From: Lawsonibacter hominis
GTDB taxonomy: Bacteria > Bacillota > Clostridia > Oscillospirales > Oscillospiraceae
DNA: 64,000 nt
Assembly: GCF_014287895.1 (NCBI RefSeq)
Contig: NZ_JACOPP010000003.1
Location: forward strand, 1 to 64,000
Direction: 5' to 3'
Shown here: in pieces, positions 48,596-57,120 of the stretch
Numbering within the stretch: the first letter of the stretch is position 1
Layout of the letters: every line of letters starts with the position of its first letter
Made by a program: the position numbers and the translations under genes
The notes under the pieces: generated by a model
Told to the model about the DNA's origin: nothing
Databases searched by the model: none
The model's input: the letters and a program-made list of their open reading frames with translations, nothing else

Positions 48596-50590
48596 CTATT
48601 CCTCCTCCAAGTATTGGTCGATGGCGCGCAGCAGGTCCTTGGTGACCTCATCCACGCTCTTGCCGGGCACCTGGGCGCCGGCGGTGGCGGCGTTGCCGCC
48701 GCCCCCCAGTTTTTCCAGGATCACCTGCACGTTTACATCCCCCATGCTCCGGGCGGAGAGGATCACACGCCCCTCGCCGTCGGGGAAGAGGACAAAAGAG
48801 GTGTCGATCCCGGAAATATTCAGCAGCTCGTCGGCGGCCTGGGCGGCGGTGATGCGGCCCACCGGGTGGTCGACCCGGGCCACGGCGATGTCGTTGCGGT
48901 ACATACGGGCGTTTTGGATGATGTCGTACCGGGCGATGGTGCCCTCCAGATCGTTCTGGAAGAGCTTTTTCACGTCCCCGGTATCCGCGCCGGAGCGGCG
49001 GAGGAAGGCGGCCGCCTCGAAGGTGCGGCTGCCGGTACGCATGGTGAACTGTTTGGTATCCAGGGTGATCCCGGCCAGCAGCGCCTCGGCCTCGGCCTTG
49101 CGCAGGTCCGCGCTTTCCAGCAGGTACTGCAGCAGCTCGGTGACCAGTTCGCTGGCGGAGGAGGCGTAGGGCTCGTGGAAGTTCAGGGCGGCGTTGGCGA
49201 TATAGGTGGCGGCCCGGCGGTGATGGTCAATGACCGCCACCTTGTTGCAGGCCTCCAGCAGGTCCTGACTGACCACCTGCTCGGGGCGGTTGGTGTCCAC
49301 CACCACCAACAGGGCGTTGACGTCGGCCGCCAGGATGGCGTCCTGCACGGAGAGAAACACGCCCTGGTATTCCGGCAGCTGGGAGAGCTTCTCCATCATC
49401 TCGCTGGCGGGGTTTTGGCCCGCCTCCTTGACAATGTTCACCGGGGCGCCCTTTTTCCGGGCGATGGCGCACACGCCGGCGGCCGCGCCGATGCAGTCCA
49501 GATCCGGAAATTTGTGGCCCATGACGAATACCCGGGAGGCGTCGGCCACCAGCTCGCCCAGGGCGTTGGCCATGACCCGGCTCTTGACCTTGGTGCGCTT
49601 CTCCAGCTCCTTGGTGCGCCCGCCGTAAAACTCAAAATTAAACTTGTTCTTGATGACCGCCTGGTCGCCGCCGCGGGAGAGGGCCATCTCCACCGACAAA
49701 GAGGCGTACTGGAACAGCTCCTCCAGGGTATCCGCGTCCCGGCCGATGCCGATGGACACCGTGGCGGGCAGGCCGTTGGGGCTGACCACCTCATGGACTG
49801 CGTCCAGCACCGAGAACTTGCCCTCCTGAAACTGGGCCAGGAAATGCTCCTCGAAAAGGAAGAGGTAGCGGTCCCGGTCGTACCGGCAGAACAGGCCCTG
49901 GGCGGGGGCCGCCCACTGGTCCAGACGCTGGTCGATCTCGCTGCGCAGGGCCGAGCGGGCGTTGTCCGGGATGCCCTTCATCAGCTCCTCATAGTTGTCC
50001 AGCATCAGGATGGCCGCCACAGGACGGGCGGCATAATACAGGTCCCGCACGTCGGCCAGATCGGTCACGTCCACCCAGTAGGTGGTGGCCAGATATCCCC
50101 GGGCGCCGGAATCCTCCGTGCGCACCAGATGGCCGAAGACCTGGAAGCGCCGCTCCCCCAGCAACACCTCGGTGGGACACTCGGTCTTGCCCTCCATGAG
50201 CCAGCGGGAGGAAAAGTCGGGTACGGCGGCGGTGAGCTTGGTGTCAAACAGGTGCTCGCGCTCGCCGGTGATCTGCAGAAAGCGGTCGTTGGACCAGATG
50301 ACCTCGTCGTTCTCCGGCCGGAAGATGACCATGGGCAGGGGGGCGTTGACCATGGTGTCCTTGGTGGCCGTGTCCATATTGCAGGTGACGCTTTCAATAT
50401 ACTGGATGATCTCTTTCTGCCGGTGGGCGTTGCTGCGGCGGAAGTAAAGGTAGAGCACCAGCACCACCGCCAGTTCCGCCAGGGCGGCGGGGCGGCTGAA
50501 CAGGGCGGTGACGCCCGCAAAGACCAGAAGGCATAGGAAATACAGCCGGAGGCTGGGCTCCAGCAGATGGGACAGCTTGTTTTTTCGCAT
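48596..50590 (-). CDS. gdpP: Cyclic di-AMP phosphodiesterase GdpP
   Basis: 664 residues from the ATG at 50590 with GGGAGGTG upstream. Two membrane segments (about 12-47) are followed by a PAS-like heme/sensor domain (about 75-165) and a degenerate GGDEF (about 175-300). The DHH domain has VMGHKFPDLDCIG near 355 and VIDHHRR near 432, and the DHHA1 end follows (about 530-664; GGGGNAATAGAQVPG). It hydrolyses cyclic di-AMP to pApA and so tunes potassium and osmotic control and wall stress. It is the first gene of the leftward run and has its own promoter. Confidence 0.95.
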   Translation of the reverse strand: MRKNKLSHLLEPSLRLYFLCLLVFAGVTALFSRPAALAELAVVLVLYLYFRRSNAHRQKEIIQYIESVTCNMDTATKDTMVNAPLPMVIFRPENDEVIWSNDRFLQITGEREHLFDTKLTAAVPDFSSRWLMEGKTECPTEVLLGERRFQVFGHLVRTEDSGARGYLATTYWVDVTDLADVRDLYYAARPVAAILMLDNYEELMKGIPDNARSALRSEIDQRLDQWAAPAQGLFCRYDRDRYLFLFEEHFLAQFQEGKFSVLDAVHEVVSPNGLPATVSIGIGRDADTLEELFQYASLSVEMALSRGGDQAVIKNKFNFEFYGGRTKELEKRTKVKSRVMANALGELVADASRVFVMGHKFPDLDCIGAAAGVCAIARKKGAPVNIVKEAGQNPASEMMEKLSQLPEYQGVFLSVQDAILAADVNALLVVVDTNRPEQVVSQDLLEACNKVAVIDHHRRAATYIANAALNFHEPYASSASELVTELLQYLLESADLRKAEAEALLAGITLDTKQFTMRTGSRTFEAAAFLRRSGADTGDVKKLFQNDLEGTIARYDIIQNARMYRNDIAVARVDHPVGRITAAQAADELLNISGIDTSFVLFPDGEGRVILSARSMGDVNVQVILEKLGGGGNAATAGAQVPGKSVDEVTKDLLRAIDQYLEEE

Positions 50591-50633
50591 GAGACACCTC
50601 CCATGACGCGGGACTCAACAATAAAGGTATTTT

Positions 50634-50662
50634 ATTATACCAAACTCAAAAGTTAAAAACAA
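50634..50662 (-). promoter_or_regulatory. gdpP promoter
   Basis: On the minus strand TTGTTT (50662-50657), 17 bases and a perfect TATAAT (50639-50634). It points away from the ilvE promoter next to it. Confidence 0.75.
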
Positions 50663-50668
50663 GTCCGC

Positions 50669-50697
50669 TTGCGCCCCAACTCCGCGTGTGGTACAAT
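50669..50697 (+). promoter_or_regulatory. ilvE promoter
   Basis: TTGCGC (50669-50674), 17 bases and TACAAT (50692-50697). The two promoters are only 6 bases apart, so the divergent transcripts may compete for polymerase. Confidence 0.65.
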
Positions 50698-50794
50698 AAC
50701 TTTTATCCAATTTGTATCACGCTTTACATTCTTTTGCTCCGGTGACTGCCATACTGAAGGGCACAAAGAGCATTTGATAAGGAGGCCGCTTTTT

Positions 50795-51859
50795 ATGAAG
50801 GAATACCCCGTCCAGCGCGCCGCGGCGCTCAAACCGCTGCCCGACCCGGACATGCTGGTGTTCGGCAAGACCTTTACCGACCACATGTTTTTGATGGATT
50901 ACACCGCCGGGCAGGGCTGGCACGACGGGCGCATCGTCCCCTACGCGCCGCTGGCCCTGGAGCCCTCCGCCATGGTGTTTCATTACGCGCAGGAGGTCTT
51001 TGAGGGACTGAAGGCCTACCGCAGCCCGGACGGTGGCGTGCAGCTGTTCCGCCCCATGGAGAACGTCCGGCGCATCAACTCCTCCTGCGAGCGGATGTGC
51101 ATCCCGCAGCTGCCGGAGGAAGATACCCTTGCCGCCATCGAGCAGCTGGTGCGCGTGGAGGAGCGCTGGGTGCCTGCCAAGCCGGGCACGTCCCTGTACA
51201 TCCGCCCCTTTGTCATCGCCACTACTCCCAGCCTGGGCGTACATGCGGCGCATGACTATATTTTCTGCATCATCACCTGCCCGGTGGGCGCTTACTACAA
51301 AGAGGGCATCAACCCCGTGCGCATCTATGTGGAGAACCAGGATGTCCGCGCCGTCCGGGGCGGGACCGGGTACACCAAATGCGGCGGCAACTATGCCGCC
51401 TCCATCCGGGCCGGAGAGCGGGCCGAGGAGCAGGGGTATGCCCAGGTGCTTTGGCTGGACGGCGTGCACCGCAGGTATATCGAGGAAGTGGGCTCCATGA
51501 ACGTGCTGTTCAAGATCGGCGGCACGGTGATCACCCCAGCGCTCACCGGCTCCGTCCTGCCGGGCATCACCCGCAAATCCTGCATCGAGCTGCTCAAGAG
51601 CTGGGGCGTTCCGGTGGAGGAGCGCCTCATCACCGCCGAGGAGCTCTTCGACGCCGCCGAGGCGGGGCGGCTGGAGGAGGCCTTCGGCTCCGGCACCGCC
51701 GCCGTCGTCTCCCCCATCGGCGAGATGGGCTGGGGCGAGCGTCACGTAACGGTCAACGGCGGACAGATCGGCGCGCTGACCCGGAAGCTGTACGACACCC
51801 TGACCGGTATCCAGTGGGGCACGGTCTCCGATCCCTTCGGCTGGACGCTCAAGCTGTGA
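50795..51859 (+). CDS. ilvE: Branched-chain amino-acid aminotransferase
   Basis: 354 residues from the ATG at 50795 with AAGGAGG. It is a PLP fold-type IV enzyme of the longer (type II) branched-chain class: VFHYAQEVFEGLKAYR near residue 62, IRPFVIATTPSLGVHA near 137, the Lys-bearing block GYTKCGGNYAAS near 192 and VGSMNVLFKIGG near 235. It transfers amino groups between Leu, Ile or Val and 2-oxoglutarate. The 97-base leader has no T-box or leader peptide that I can see. Confidence 0.94.
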   Translation: MKEYPVQRAAALKPLPDPDMLVFGKTFTDHMFLMDYTAGQGWHDGRIVPYAPLALEPSAMVFHYAQEVFEGLKAYRSPDGGVQLFRPMENVRRINSSCERMCIPQLPEEDTLAAIEQLVRVEERWVPAKPGTSLYIRPFVIATTPSLGVHAAHDYIFCIITCPVGAYYKEGINPVRIYVENQDVRAVRGGTGYTKCGGNYAASIRAGERAEEQGYAQVLWLDGVHRRYIEEVGSMNVLFKIGGTVITPALTGSVLPGITRKSCIELLKSWGVPVEERLITAEELFDAAEAGRLEEAFGSGTAAVVSPIGEMGWGERHVTVNGGQIGALTRKLYDTLTGIQWGTVSDPFGWTLKL

Positions 51860-52039
51860 CGGAAGATACAGGCGGCCCGCCGCCTCGTTATCGTCCGCCT
51901 CGCAGAAGTCCGCGGCCGGAGCGGCAAACGAAGGTTTGCTGCCGTTTCACGGCGGTGTGCCCGTCGTGAAACACAAATCTCAGCCGGCCCATATGCAGGT
52001 GCTCCGCTTTTGGCGGACCGCTTATCCGTGAAAAGCCGG
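51860..52039. other. Non-coding stretch after ilvE
   Basis: No gene is supported here; it leads into the strong terminator. Confidence 0.4.
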
Positions 52040-52086
52040 GGGCGTGCCCCGCGTCTCGAAAAGACGCGGGGCACGCCCTTTTCTTT
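52040..52086 (+). terminator. Strong intrinsic terminator after ilvE
   Basis: A 17-bp perfect stem with a CGAAA loop, followed by TTTTCTTT. Confidence 0.9.
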
Positions 52087-52130
52087 CCGCCGCAGCCGTG
52101 GTAAAATACCACCAGAAAAGAGGTGGTCGG

Positions 52131-53183
52131 GTGAAAAAAGCGGCGGTATGCATCCTGTTTTTGCTGTTGTGCTGCTCGGCCTGCTGCGCTCCCGCACCCG
52201 CCGCAGCGCCTGAGGCGGGCGCCGGCGCGGCGCATACCGAGGCCCTGCATCTGGCCCGGGCCCAGCTTGGCCGGCTGGCAGAACGGGTCTCGGAGCGGGA
52301 GGAGGAGCGGGTGGTTGCTTTGCTGGAGCGCATCATCCCGCTGCGTCAGGCCCGCCAAGCCTCCGGCGGCTGGCAGCCGGAGGGGGAGGAGGCGCGGCTG
52401 GTGGCGCAGCTCAACCGGCTTTACGAGCGCTATACCGCCCGATATCTGGGCGACGGCGGCGGCTGGGACTCCGACAGCCCCGCCGAGCGGGTGTTGGCGG
52501 AGTATTGGATCCAGGAGGATGAGACCCTCCGGCCCGACCCGGAAAGCCCGTTCCGGCCGGACGGCGATCGGGAGGTGGAATACGAGGCGCTCTGGGCGCA
52601 AATGCGCGGCCTTCTGCCGGAGGGAAGCTGGGCGGCGTTTTCCCGCTTCACCGTCTTTACCGACGGGGCGGACGAGACCCTGGCCTATGTGGCGGCGCTG
52701 GACGGCGCGGGGGAGCGCTGGGAGATCGCGGTGGACCCTGCGGACGCGGGAGACGGGGACTGGTTTACCGAGACGGTGCTCCACGAGTATACCCACTACC
52801 TGACCCTCAACGCCGGTCAGGTGACCTATACCGCGGCTCAGACCGCCGACACCTACAATGAGGAGGGAATGGCGGCGGTCCCCGGCTCCTATCTGGACGA
52901 CTTCTATCAGGCCTTCTGGAGCGATTACCTGGACGACCGCCGGGCCAACCCGGAGAGCGATCGCTTTTTCCTGCGGCACGAGGACGACTTCGTGACCGAC
53001 TACGCCGCTACCGATCCCTCGGAGGATATTGCCGAGAGCTTTACCTATTTCGTGCTCTGGCCCCGGCAGGGCGGCGGCAGCGTGTGGGAGCAAAAGCTGG
53101 ACTTTTTTTATGGCTATCCGGAGCTGGTAGAGCTGCGGGCGGGCATCCGGACCTGCCTGGGGCTGGCGGAACGGCAGCCCTAG
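52131..53183 (+). CDS. Lipoprotein with HExxH zinc-peptidase motif
   Basis: 350 residues starting at the GTG at 52131 with GAGGTGG upstream. The signal peptide ends CSACC, with lipidation at Cys18. A helical domain (about 35-170) precedes a peptidase core with HEYTH at 218-222. A downstream Glu in the AESFTYFVLWP segment near 308 may be the third ligand, as in gluzincin-like proteins. It should act outside the membrane. The family is one of the uncharacterised Firmicutes zinc peptidases. It converges with the pseudouridine synthase by a 4-base overlap. Substrate unknown. Confidence 0.7.
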   Translation: MKKAAVCILFLLLCCSACCAPAPAAAPEAGAGAAHTEALHLARAQLGRLAERVSEREEERVVALLERIIPLRQARQASGGWQPEGEEARLVAQLNRLYERYTARYLGDGGGWDSDSPAERVLAEYWIQEDETLRPDPESPFRPDGDREVEYEALWAQMRGLLPEGSWAAFSRFTVFTDGADETLAYVAALDGAGERWEIAVDPADAGDGDWFTETVLHEYTHYLTLNAGQVTYTAAQTADTYNEEGMAAVPGSYLDDFYQAFWSDYLDDRRANPESDRFFLRHEDDFVTDYAATDPSEDIAESFTYFVLWPRQGGGSVWEQKLDFFYGYPELVELRAGIRTCLGLAERQP

Positions 53184-54040
53184 CGAACCAGCCGGGAAAA
53201 GCCCCTGGGGGTCTCGGAGCGCAGCAGCAGCTCCGCCCCGGTGACCGGGTGTGCAAAGGACAGCTCGTGGGCGTGCAGGCACAGGCGGCCCAGCGGATCG
53301 GTGGCCGCGCCGTACACCTTGTCCCCGGCCACGGGGCAGCCCAGTTCGCTGAAGTGGACCCGGATCTGGTTTTTGCGCCCGGTATCGATCGCTACGGCCA
53401 GCAGGGCGTAGTCCGCTCCCAGGCGCTCCACCTGGTAATGCGTGACGGCGGTCTTGCCGCCGGAGCGGACCGAATAGACCTTGTGGATCCGATTTTCCCG
53501 CAGCTGGGTGCGGATGGTGCCGGCCGGCTCGGGCGGCGCGCCCTCGACCACCGCGCGGTACCCCCGGCGGCGGATGAGCGTGTTCCATTCGTTTTGAAAG
53601 CGCTGCTGCACCGCCTCCGACTTGGCGAAGAGGAGCACGCCGGAGGTGTCCCGGTCCAGCCGGTGGACCAGAAAGGCGCGGCCCTCCCCGCGGTCCCGCA
53701 GCCAGTCGGACACCGCACGGAAGGCGGTGCGCTCCTGCTCCCGCTCGTTGGCGGTGGAGAGCAGCCCCGCGGGCTTGTCGATGGCCAGCAGATCCGCATC
53801 CTCGTAGAGCAGGGGGAAGGGCAGATCGCCGCCCTGCAGACGGGGACGCAGAGACACGGTCTGGCCGGGGACGAGGGGATGGTCGTGACGGGTGACTGCC
53901 TGCCCATCCACCAGCACCTGCCCCCGGGTGAGCAGCGCTTTGATGTTGTTGCGGCTCTTCCCCTTTTGGTGGGAGAGCAGAAAGGGAAGCAGGGTGTCCG
54001 CCCGGTCCACCGTGAGGATGGGGGCCTGTTTTGGCTGCAT
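53180..54040 (-). CDS. RluA-family pseudouridine synthase
   Basis: 286 residues from the ATG at 54040 with AAAGGA upstream. An N-terminal S4 domain (about 12-65; SRNNIKALLTRGQVLVDG) precedes the catalytic domain with HRLDRDTSGVLLFAK near 138, where the Asp is the nucleophile, and the RKNQIRVHFSELGCPVAGDKVYG block near 228. It isomerises uridines in rRNA or tRNA. The exact site cannot be told from sequence; RluC/RluD-type is likely. Confidence 0.93.
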   Translation of the reverse strand: MQPKQAPILTVDRADTLLPFLLSHQKGKSRNNIKALLTRGQVLVDGQAVTRHDHPLVPGQTVSLRPRLQGGDLPFPLLYEDADLLAIDKPAGLLSTANEREQERTAFRAVSDWLRDRGEGRAFLVHRLDRDTSGVLLFAKSEAVQQRFQNEWNTLIRRRGYRAVVEGAPPEPAGTIRTQLRENRIHKVYSVRSGGKTAVTHYQVERLGADYALLAVAIDTGRKNQIRVHFSELGCPVAGDKVYGAATDPLGRLCLHAHELSFAHPVTGAELLLRSETPRGFSRLVR

Positions 54041-54072
54041 TGGATCAGATCCTTTCATTGAGGTGAGGTAAT

Positions 54073-54819
54073 ATGAATGAAATCCTGGCGGGGCTCCATG
54101 CCCGCAAATCGGTGCGGGCCTTTTCCGGAGAGCCGGTCACGCCGCAGGAGAAGCGCGCCATCCTGGAGGCGGCCTGTGCGGCCCCCACGGCAGGAAACCA
54201 GCAGCTGTACACTATTCTGGATATCACCGACCCGGCCCTGAAGGACCGCCTGGCGGAGACCTGTGATCATCAGCCCTTCATCGCCGGGGCGCCGGTGGTG
54301 CTTATCTTCTGCGCCGACTGCCAGAAGTGGTACGACGCCTACCGTGCCGCGGGCTGCGCGCCCCGCAGGCCCGGCGCGGGGGATCTGATGCTGGCGGTCA
54401 CCGACTGCGCCGTGGCCGCCCAAAACGCGGTCACCGCCGCCGAGAGCCTGGGGATCGGTTCCTGCTACATCGGAGACATCATGGAGCAGTGCCGGATCCA
54501 TCGCACCCTGCTGGCCCTGCCGGACTATGTGTTCCCGGCGGTCATGCTGGTGCTGGGGCGTCCCACGCAGCAGCAGAAGGCGCGGCCCAAGCCCGGACGG
54601 TGCGGGCTGAAGCACATCGTCCATGAAAACGGCTACCGCCGGATGGACACCGGGGAGCTTCGGCAGATGCTGGCCTGGAAAGCGGAGGAGCGGCCCTATG
54701 CCGACTGGCTGCGGGCCTTCTGTGACCGGAAGTATGACTCCGGCTTTTCCCGGGAGATGACCCGGTCGGTGGAGGAATACCTCTCCAGCTTCCGGGGCGG
54801 CGGATCGTCCTACCCCTGA
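54073..54819 (+). CDS. Nitroreductase family oxidoreductase
   Basis: 248 residues, with GAGGTGAGG before the ATG. FMN-binding landmarks: HARKSVRAFSGEPVT near residue 9, AACAAPTAGNQQLYTI near 33 and ESLGIGSCYIGDI near 122. A C-terminal tail (PYADWLRAFCDRKYDSGFSREMTRSVEEY) resembles the NfsA/FRP subgroup. It uses NAD(P)H to reduce nitro groups, quinones or flavins. It diverges from the pseudouridine synthase with 32 bases between starts. Confidence 0.9.
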   Translation: MNEILAGLHARKSVRAFSGEPVTPQEKRAILEAACAAPTAGNQQLYTILDITDPALKDRLAETCDHQPFIAGAPVVLIFCADCQKWYDAYRAAGCAPRRPGAGDLMLAVTDCAVAAQNAVTAAESLGIGSCYIGDIMEQCRIHRTLLALPDYVFPAVMLVLGRPTQQQKARPKPGRCGLKHIVHENGYRRMDTGELRQMLAWKAEERPYADWLRAFCDRKYDSGFSREMTRSVEEYLSSFRGGGSSYP

Positions 54820-54904
54820 GCGGCGCCGCACGCTTGCTCCGCCCGTCCCCCGGCGCGGAGGGGGGCACGCCGATACCGCCCCTGGGGCGGCCTGCCCCGG
54901 CGGA

Positions 54905-55273
54905 TCAGGACGGCGGGGAATCGGCGGCAGGGCTGTGGTTCCCGGGGAAAAAGCGGGGGAAGAGCTCCTCGGCGGCGGCATGGACGGCGGCCTCGTAGGC
55001 GCGGTACTGGGCCAGCGCCCGCCGGGCCTCCGGGGTGAGGATGCTCCCGCCGCCCCTGGCGCCGCCGATCCGGGTTTCCATCAGGGAAAAGCCAAGGCCC
55101 TCTTCCGCCGCACGGATCAGTTTGAAGGCCTTGGAGTAGGAGAGGTACATCTGTTTGGCGGCCTGATGGAGAGAGCCGGACCGCTCCACCCGCTCCAAAA
55201 GCTCCGCCGGCCCCGGCCCAAAGCACTTCTTTCCCGCGCTGCTGAACAGGACGACCTGACAGCGCTGCTCCAT
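54905..55273 (-). CDS. ModE-type molybdate-responsive HTH protein, single domain
   Basis: 122 residues from the ATG at 55273 with TGAGGAGGG. It is the LysR-like winged HTH of ModE: LLERVERSGSLHQAAKQMYLSYSKAFKLIRAAEEGLGFSLMETR (about 25-68), then the GGARGGGS wing, TPEARRALAQYR. The Mop/molybdate-binding domains of full ModE are missing. Its ligand sensing is therefore unclear. The neighbouring molybdenum hydroxylase genes, read the other way, make a molybdenum role plausible. Confidence 0.85.
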   Translation of the reverse strand: MEQRCQVVLFSSAGKKCFGPGPAELLERVERSGSLHQAAKQMYLSYSKAFKLIRAAEEGLGFSLMETRIGGARGGGSILTPEARRALAQYRAYEAAVHAAAEELFPRFFPGNHSPAADSPPS

Positions 55274-55496
55274 ATCTATGCCCTCCTCACGGTGATGGTA
55301 TTTTATTGTAATACGGATTTCGGCGGGGAGGGTTTGCGCCCGCCGGAAATACGCGTTGCAGCAATTGCACGGCAGCTGCCTGCTGGACGGACCGCAAAGC
55401 GGTCGGTCCAGCAGGCATTATTATAGCACAAAAAGCCGGATTCGGCCGGGCGGCCGGAGAAGGAAAGGCGTTATCCTTCAATTCATACAACGAAAA
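55274..55496. promoter_or_regulatory. Palindrome-rich gap between modE and the hydroxylase genes
   Basis: Two inverted repeats lie here. One is ATTTCGGCGGG with CCCGCCGGAAAT, near 55317-55350. The other is the hairpin at 55378-55417. There is no gene. They may be operators or attenuators of the HTH gene. Confidence 0.4.
55378..55417. terminator. Long hairpin with weak T tail
   Basis: TGCCTGCTGGAC-G-GACCGC pairs with GCGGTC-G-GTCCAGCAGGCA around an AAA loop, about 18 bp with one G-G mismatch. TTATTATA follows on the right. No gene upstream on the + strand would use it, so its role is unsure. Confidence 0.4.
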
Positions 55497-55559
55497 TTGA
55501 CTTTGTGAATAATTTAACCATATAATTTTTGTGCAAATTAACCAGACTGTGTGGTTTAA
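55497..55559 (+). promoter_or_regulatory. Promoter and TTTAACCA operator of the hydroxylase genes
   Basis: TTGACT (55497-55502), 18 bases and TATAAT (55521-55526). TTTAACCA occurs at 55513-55520, directly before the -10. TTAACCA occurs again at 55538-55544, and its inverse TGGTTTAA at 55552-55559. The leader to the first gene is about 225 bases long and AT-rich, unlike the genes around it. Confidence 0.6.
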
Positions 55560-55759
55560 TATTTATCAATAAAAGCGCGGACAAAGAGACGCCAAACGGC
55601 TTTTTTTCAAAAAAATTGAATAATTCTATCAAAAATAAAACGGGAAAGGGAAAAACGTCCCCTGAGAAATGAGACAATTTGCCTGGATTGACGGCGGGAT
55701 GGGATTGTGCTTAGATAAGGGAAACAATACCGAACGGTTTAGAAAGGGGAGACGCGGTA

Positions 55760-56617
55760 ATGCAATATGTCAGCGCATCGTCATCCGGGGAGGCCGTAGA
55801 GCTGCTGACCCGGGCCGGGGGCAAGGGCGTGATCATGGCGGGAGGCACGGATCTGATGGTGGAATTCAAAGAGGGAAAGATCTGCCCGGAGTGCTTTATC
55901 GACGTAACCAAGGCAGCCGATATGGCCGGGATCTCCGCAGACGGAGAGCGCCTGGTGATCGGCGGGGCGGCCACCCTGACGCAGATCGCCCGCTCGCCCC
56001 TGGTCAAGCGATATTTCCCGTCCCTGGCGCAGGGCTGCGGCTGCGTGGGATCGCTGCAGATCCGGAACTCCGCCACGCTGGCGGGCAATGTGGTGAGCGC
56101 CCAGCCCGCCGGTGACGGCGCCATGGCGTTGGCGCCCCTGGATCCGGTCTTCACCGTCTGCTCCGCCGGCGGCGAGGCGGAGCTCACTATGGGCGAGATG
56201 TACGCGGGCTTTGCCAAGAGCAGGGTGGACCACAGCCGCCAGCTCGTAAAGCGCATCTCCATCCCGCTGCCCCAAAAGGGCGAGGCGGCGGCCTTCTACC
56301 GGCTGGAGCTGCGCAAGTCCCTCTCCCTGCCCATGCTCAACTGCGCGGCCATGGTGCACTGTGAGGGCAAAACGGTGACCTGGGCCCGCATTGCCATGGC
56401 GCCCGTGGGGGTGGGCCCCGTCCGGGCCGCGGCAGCCGAGGCGTATCTGAAGGGCCGCGAACTGACGGAAGCGGTCATGGCCCGCACGGGTGAGCTGGCT
56501 CTGGAGAACGCAAACCCCAGAAGCAATCCGCTGCGCGGCAGCCGGGAGTACCGGCTGGAGGCCCTGCCCGTAATCATCCGCCGTACGCTGGAAGCTTGCC
56601 GTGCGCAGCTTTCGTGA
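55760..56617 (+). CDS. Molybdenum hydroxylase, FAD-binding subunit (XdhB/CoxM-like)
   Basis: 285 residues, with GGGGAG before the ATG. FAD-domain blocks: IMAGGTDLMVEFKEG near residue 26, VIGGAATLTQIARSP near 65 and GSLQIRNSATLAGNVVSAQPAGD near 97, followed by the C-terminal CO-dehydrogenase flavoprotein domain. It passes electrons from the iron-sulfur clusters to NAD or another carrier. The gene order is FAD, iron-sulfur, molybdenum. Confidence 0.9.
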   Translation: MQYVSASSSGEAVELLTRAGGKGVIMAGGTDLMVEFKEGKICPECFIDVTKAADMAGISADGERLVIGGAATLTQIARSPLVKRYFPSLAQGCGCVGSLQIRNSATLAGNVVSAQPAGDGAMALAPLDPVFTVCSAGGEAELTMGEMYAGFAKSRVDHSRQLVKRISIPLPQKGEAAAFYRLELRKSLSLPMLNCAAMVHCEGKTVTWARIAMAPVGVGPVRAAAAEAYLKGRELTEAVMARTGELALENANPRSNPLRGSREYRLEALPVIIRRTLEACRAQLS

Positions 56618-56641
56618 CAGAGAAGGAGAGGTGACGACAGT

Positions 56642-57118
56642 ATGGCTCAGTTGCATACGACGATCAACGGCGAACCGATCACAGCGGAGGTGGACCCCGC
56701 CCTCTCGCTGGCGGAATTCCTGCGGGAAAAGATGTATCTCACCGGCACCAAGATCGGCTGCGGAAAGGGCGAGTGCGGCGCCTGCACCGTTATCCTGGAC
56801 GGCAAGGCGGTCACTTCCTGCATTATCCCCGTTCTGCGGGCCGAGGGCGCCTGCGTCGAGACCATCGAAGGCCTGGAGCGGGGCGGCAGGCTCCACCCCC
56901 TTCAGGAGGAGTTTGTGAACAAGGGCGCGGTCCAGTGCGGATTCTGCACCCCGGGCATGATCATGTCCTCCAAGGCTCTGCTGGACGCCAACCCGGCCCC
57001 CTCGAAGGCGGAGATCCGCGAGGCCTTGGGCGGAAACGTCTGCCGCTGCACCGGCTATGTAAACATCGAACAGGCGGTAGAAGCCGCTGCCGACCGCATG
57101 AGGAGGGGAGAGGGTTGA
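56642..57118 (+). CDS. Molybdenum hydroxylase, 2Fe-2S subunit (XdhC/CoxS-like)
   Basis: 158 residues. The N-terminal plant-type ferredoxin site is CGKGECGACTVILDG (about 40-54), with a further Cys near 60. The second, all-helical cluster site is CGFCTPGMIM near 100 and CRCTGY near 135. Both 2Fe-2S clusters are thus complete. It links the molybdenum centre to FAD. Confidence 0.93.
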   Translation: MAQLHTTINGEPITAEVDPALSLAEFLREKMYLTGTKIGCGKGECGACTVILDGKAVTSCIIPVLRAEGACVETIEGLERGGRLHPLQEEFVNKGAVQCGFCTPGMIMSSKALLDANPAPSKAEIREALGGNVCRCTGYVNIEQAVEAAADRMRRGEG

Positions 57119-57120
57119 GC

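Noticed and set aside
48614..50536. 640-codon + strand frame opposite gdpP
   Set aside because: Shadow of gdpP; the minus strand carries all DHH/DHHA1 motifs.
50698..50794. T-box or leader peptide control of ilvE
   Set aside because: The leader is under 100 bases, with no AGGGTGG-like T-box word and no run of Leu/Ile/Val codons.
55533..55759. Purine or molybdenum-cofactor riboswitch before the hydroxylase genes
   Set aside because: Neither the purine aptamer words nor the Moco motif hairpins are visible. Only short hairpins and T-tracts were found.
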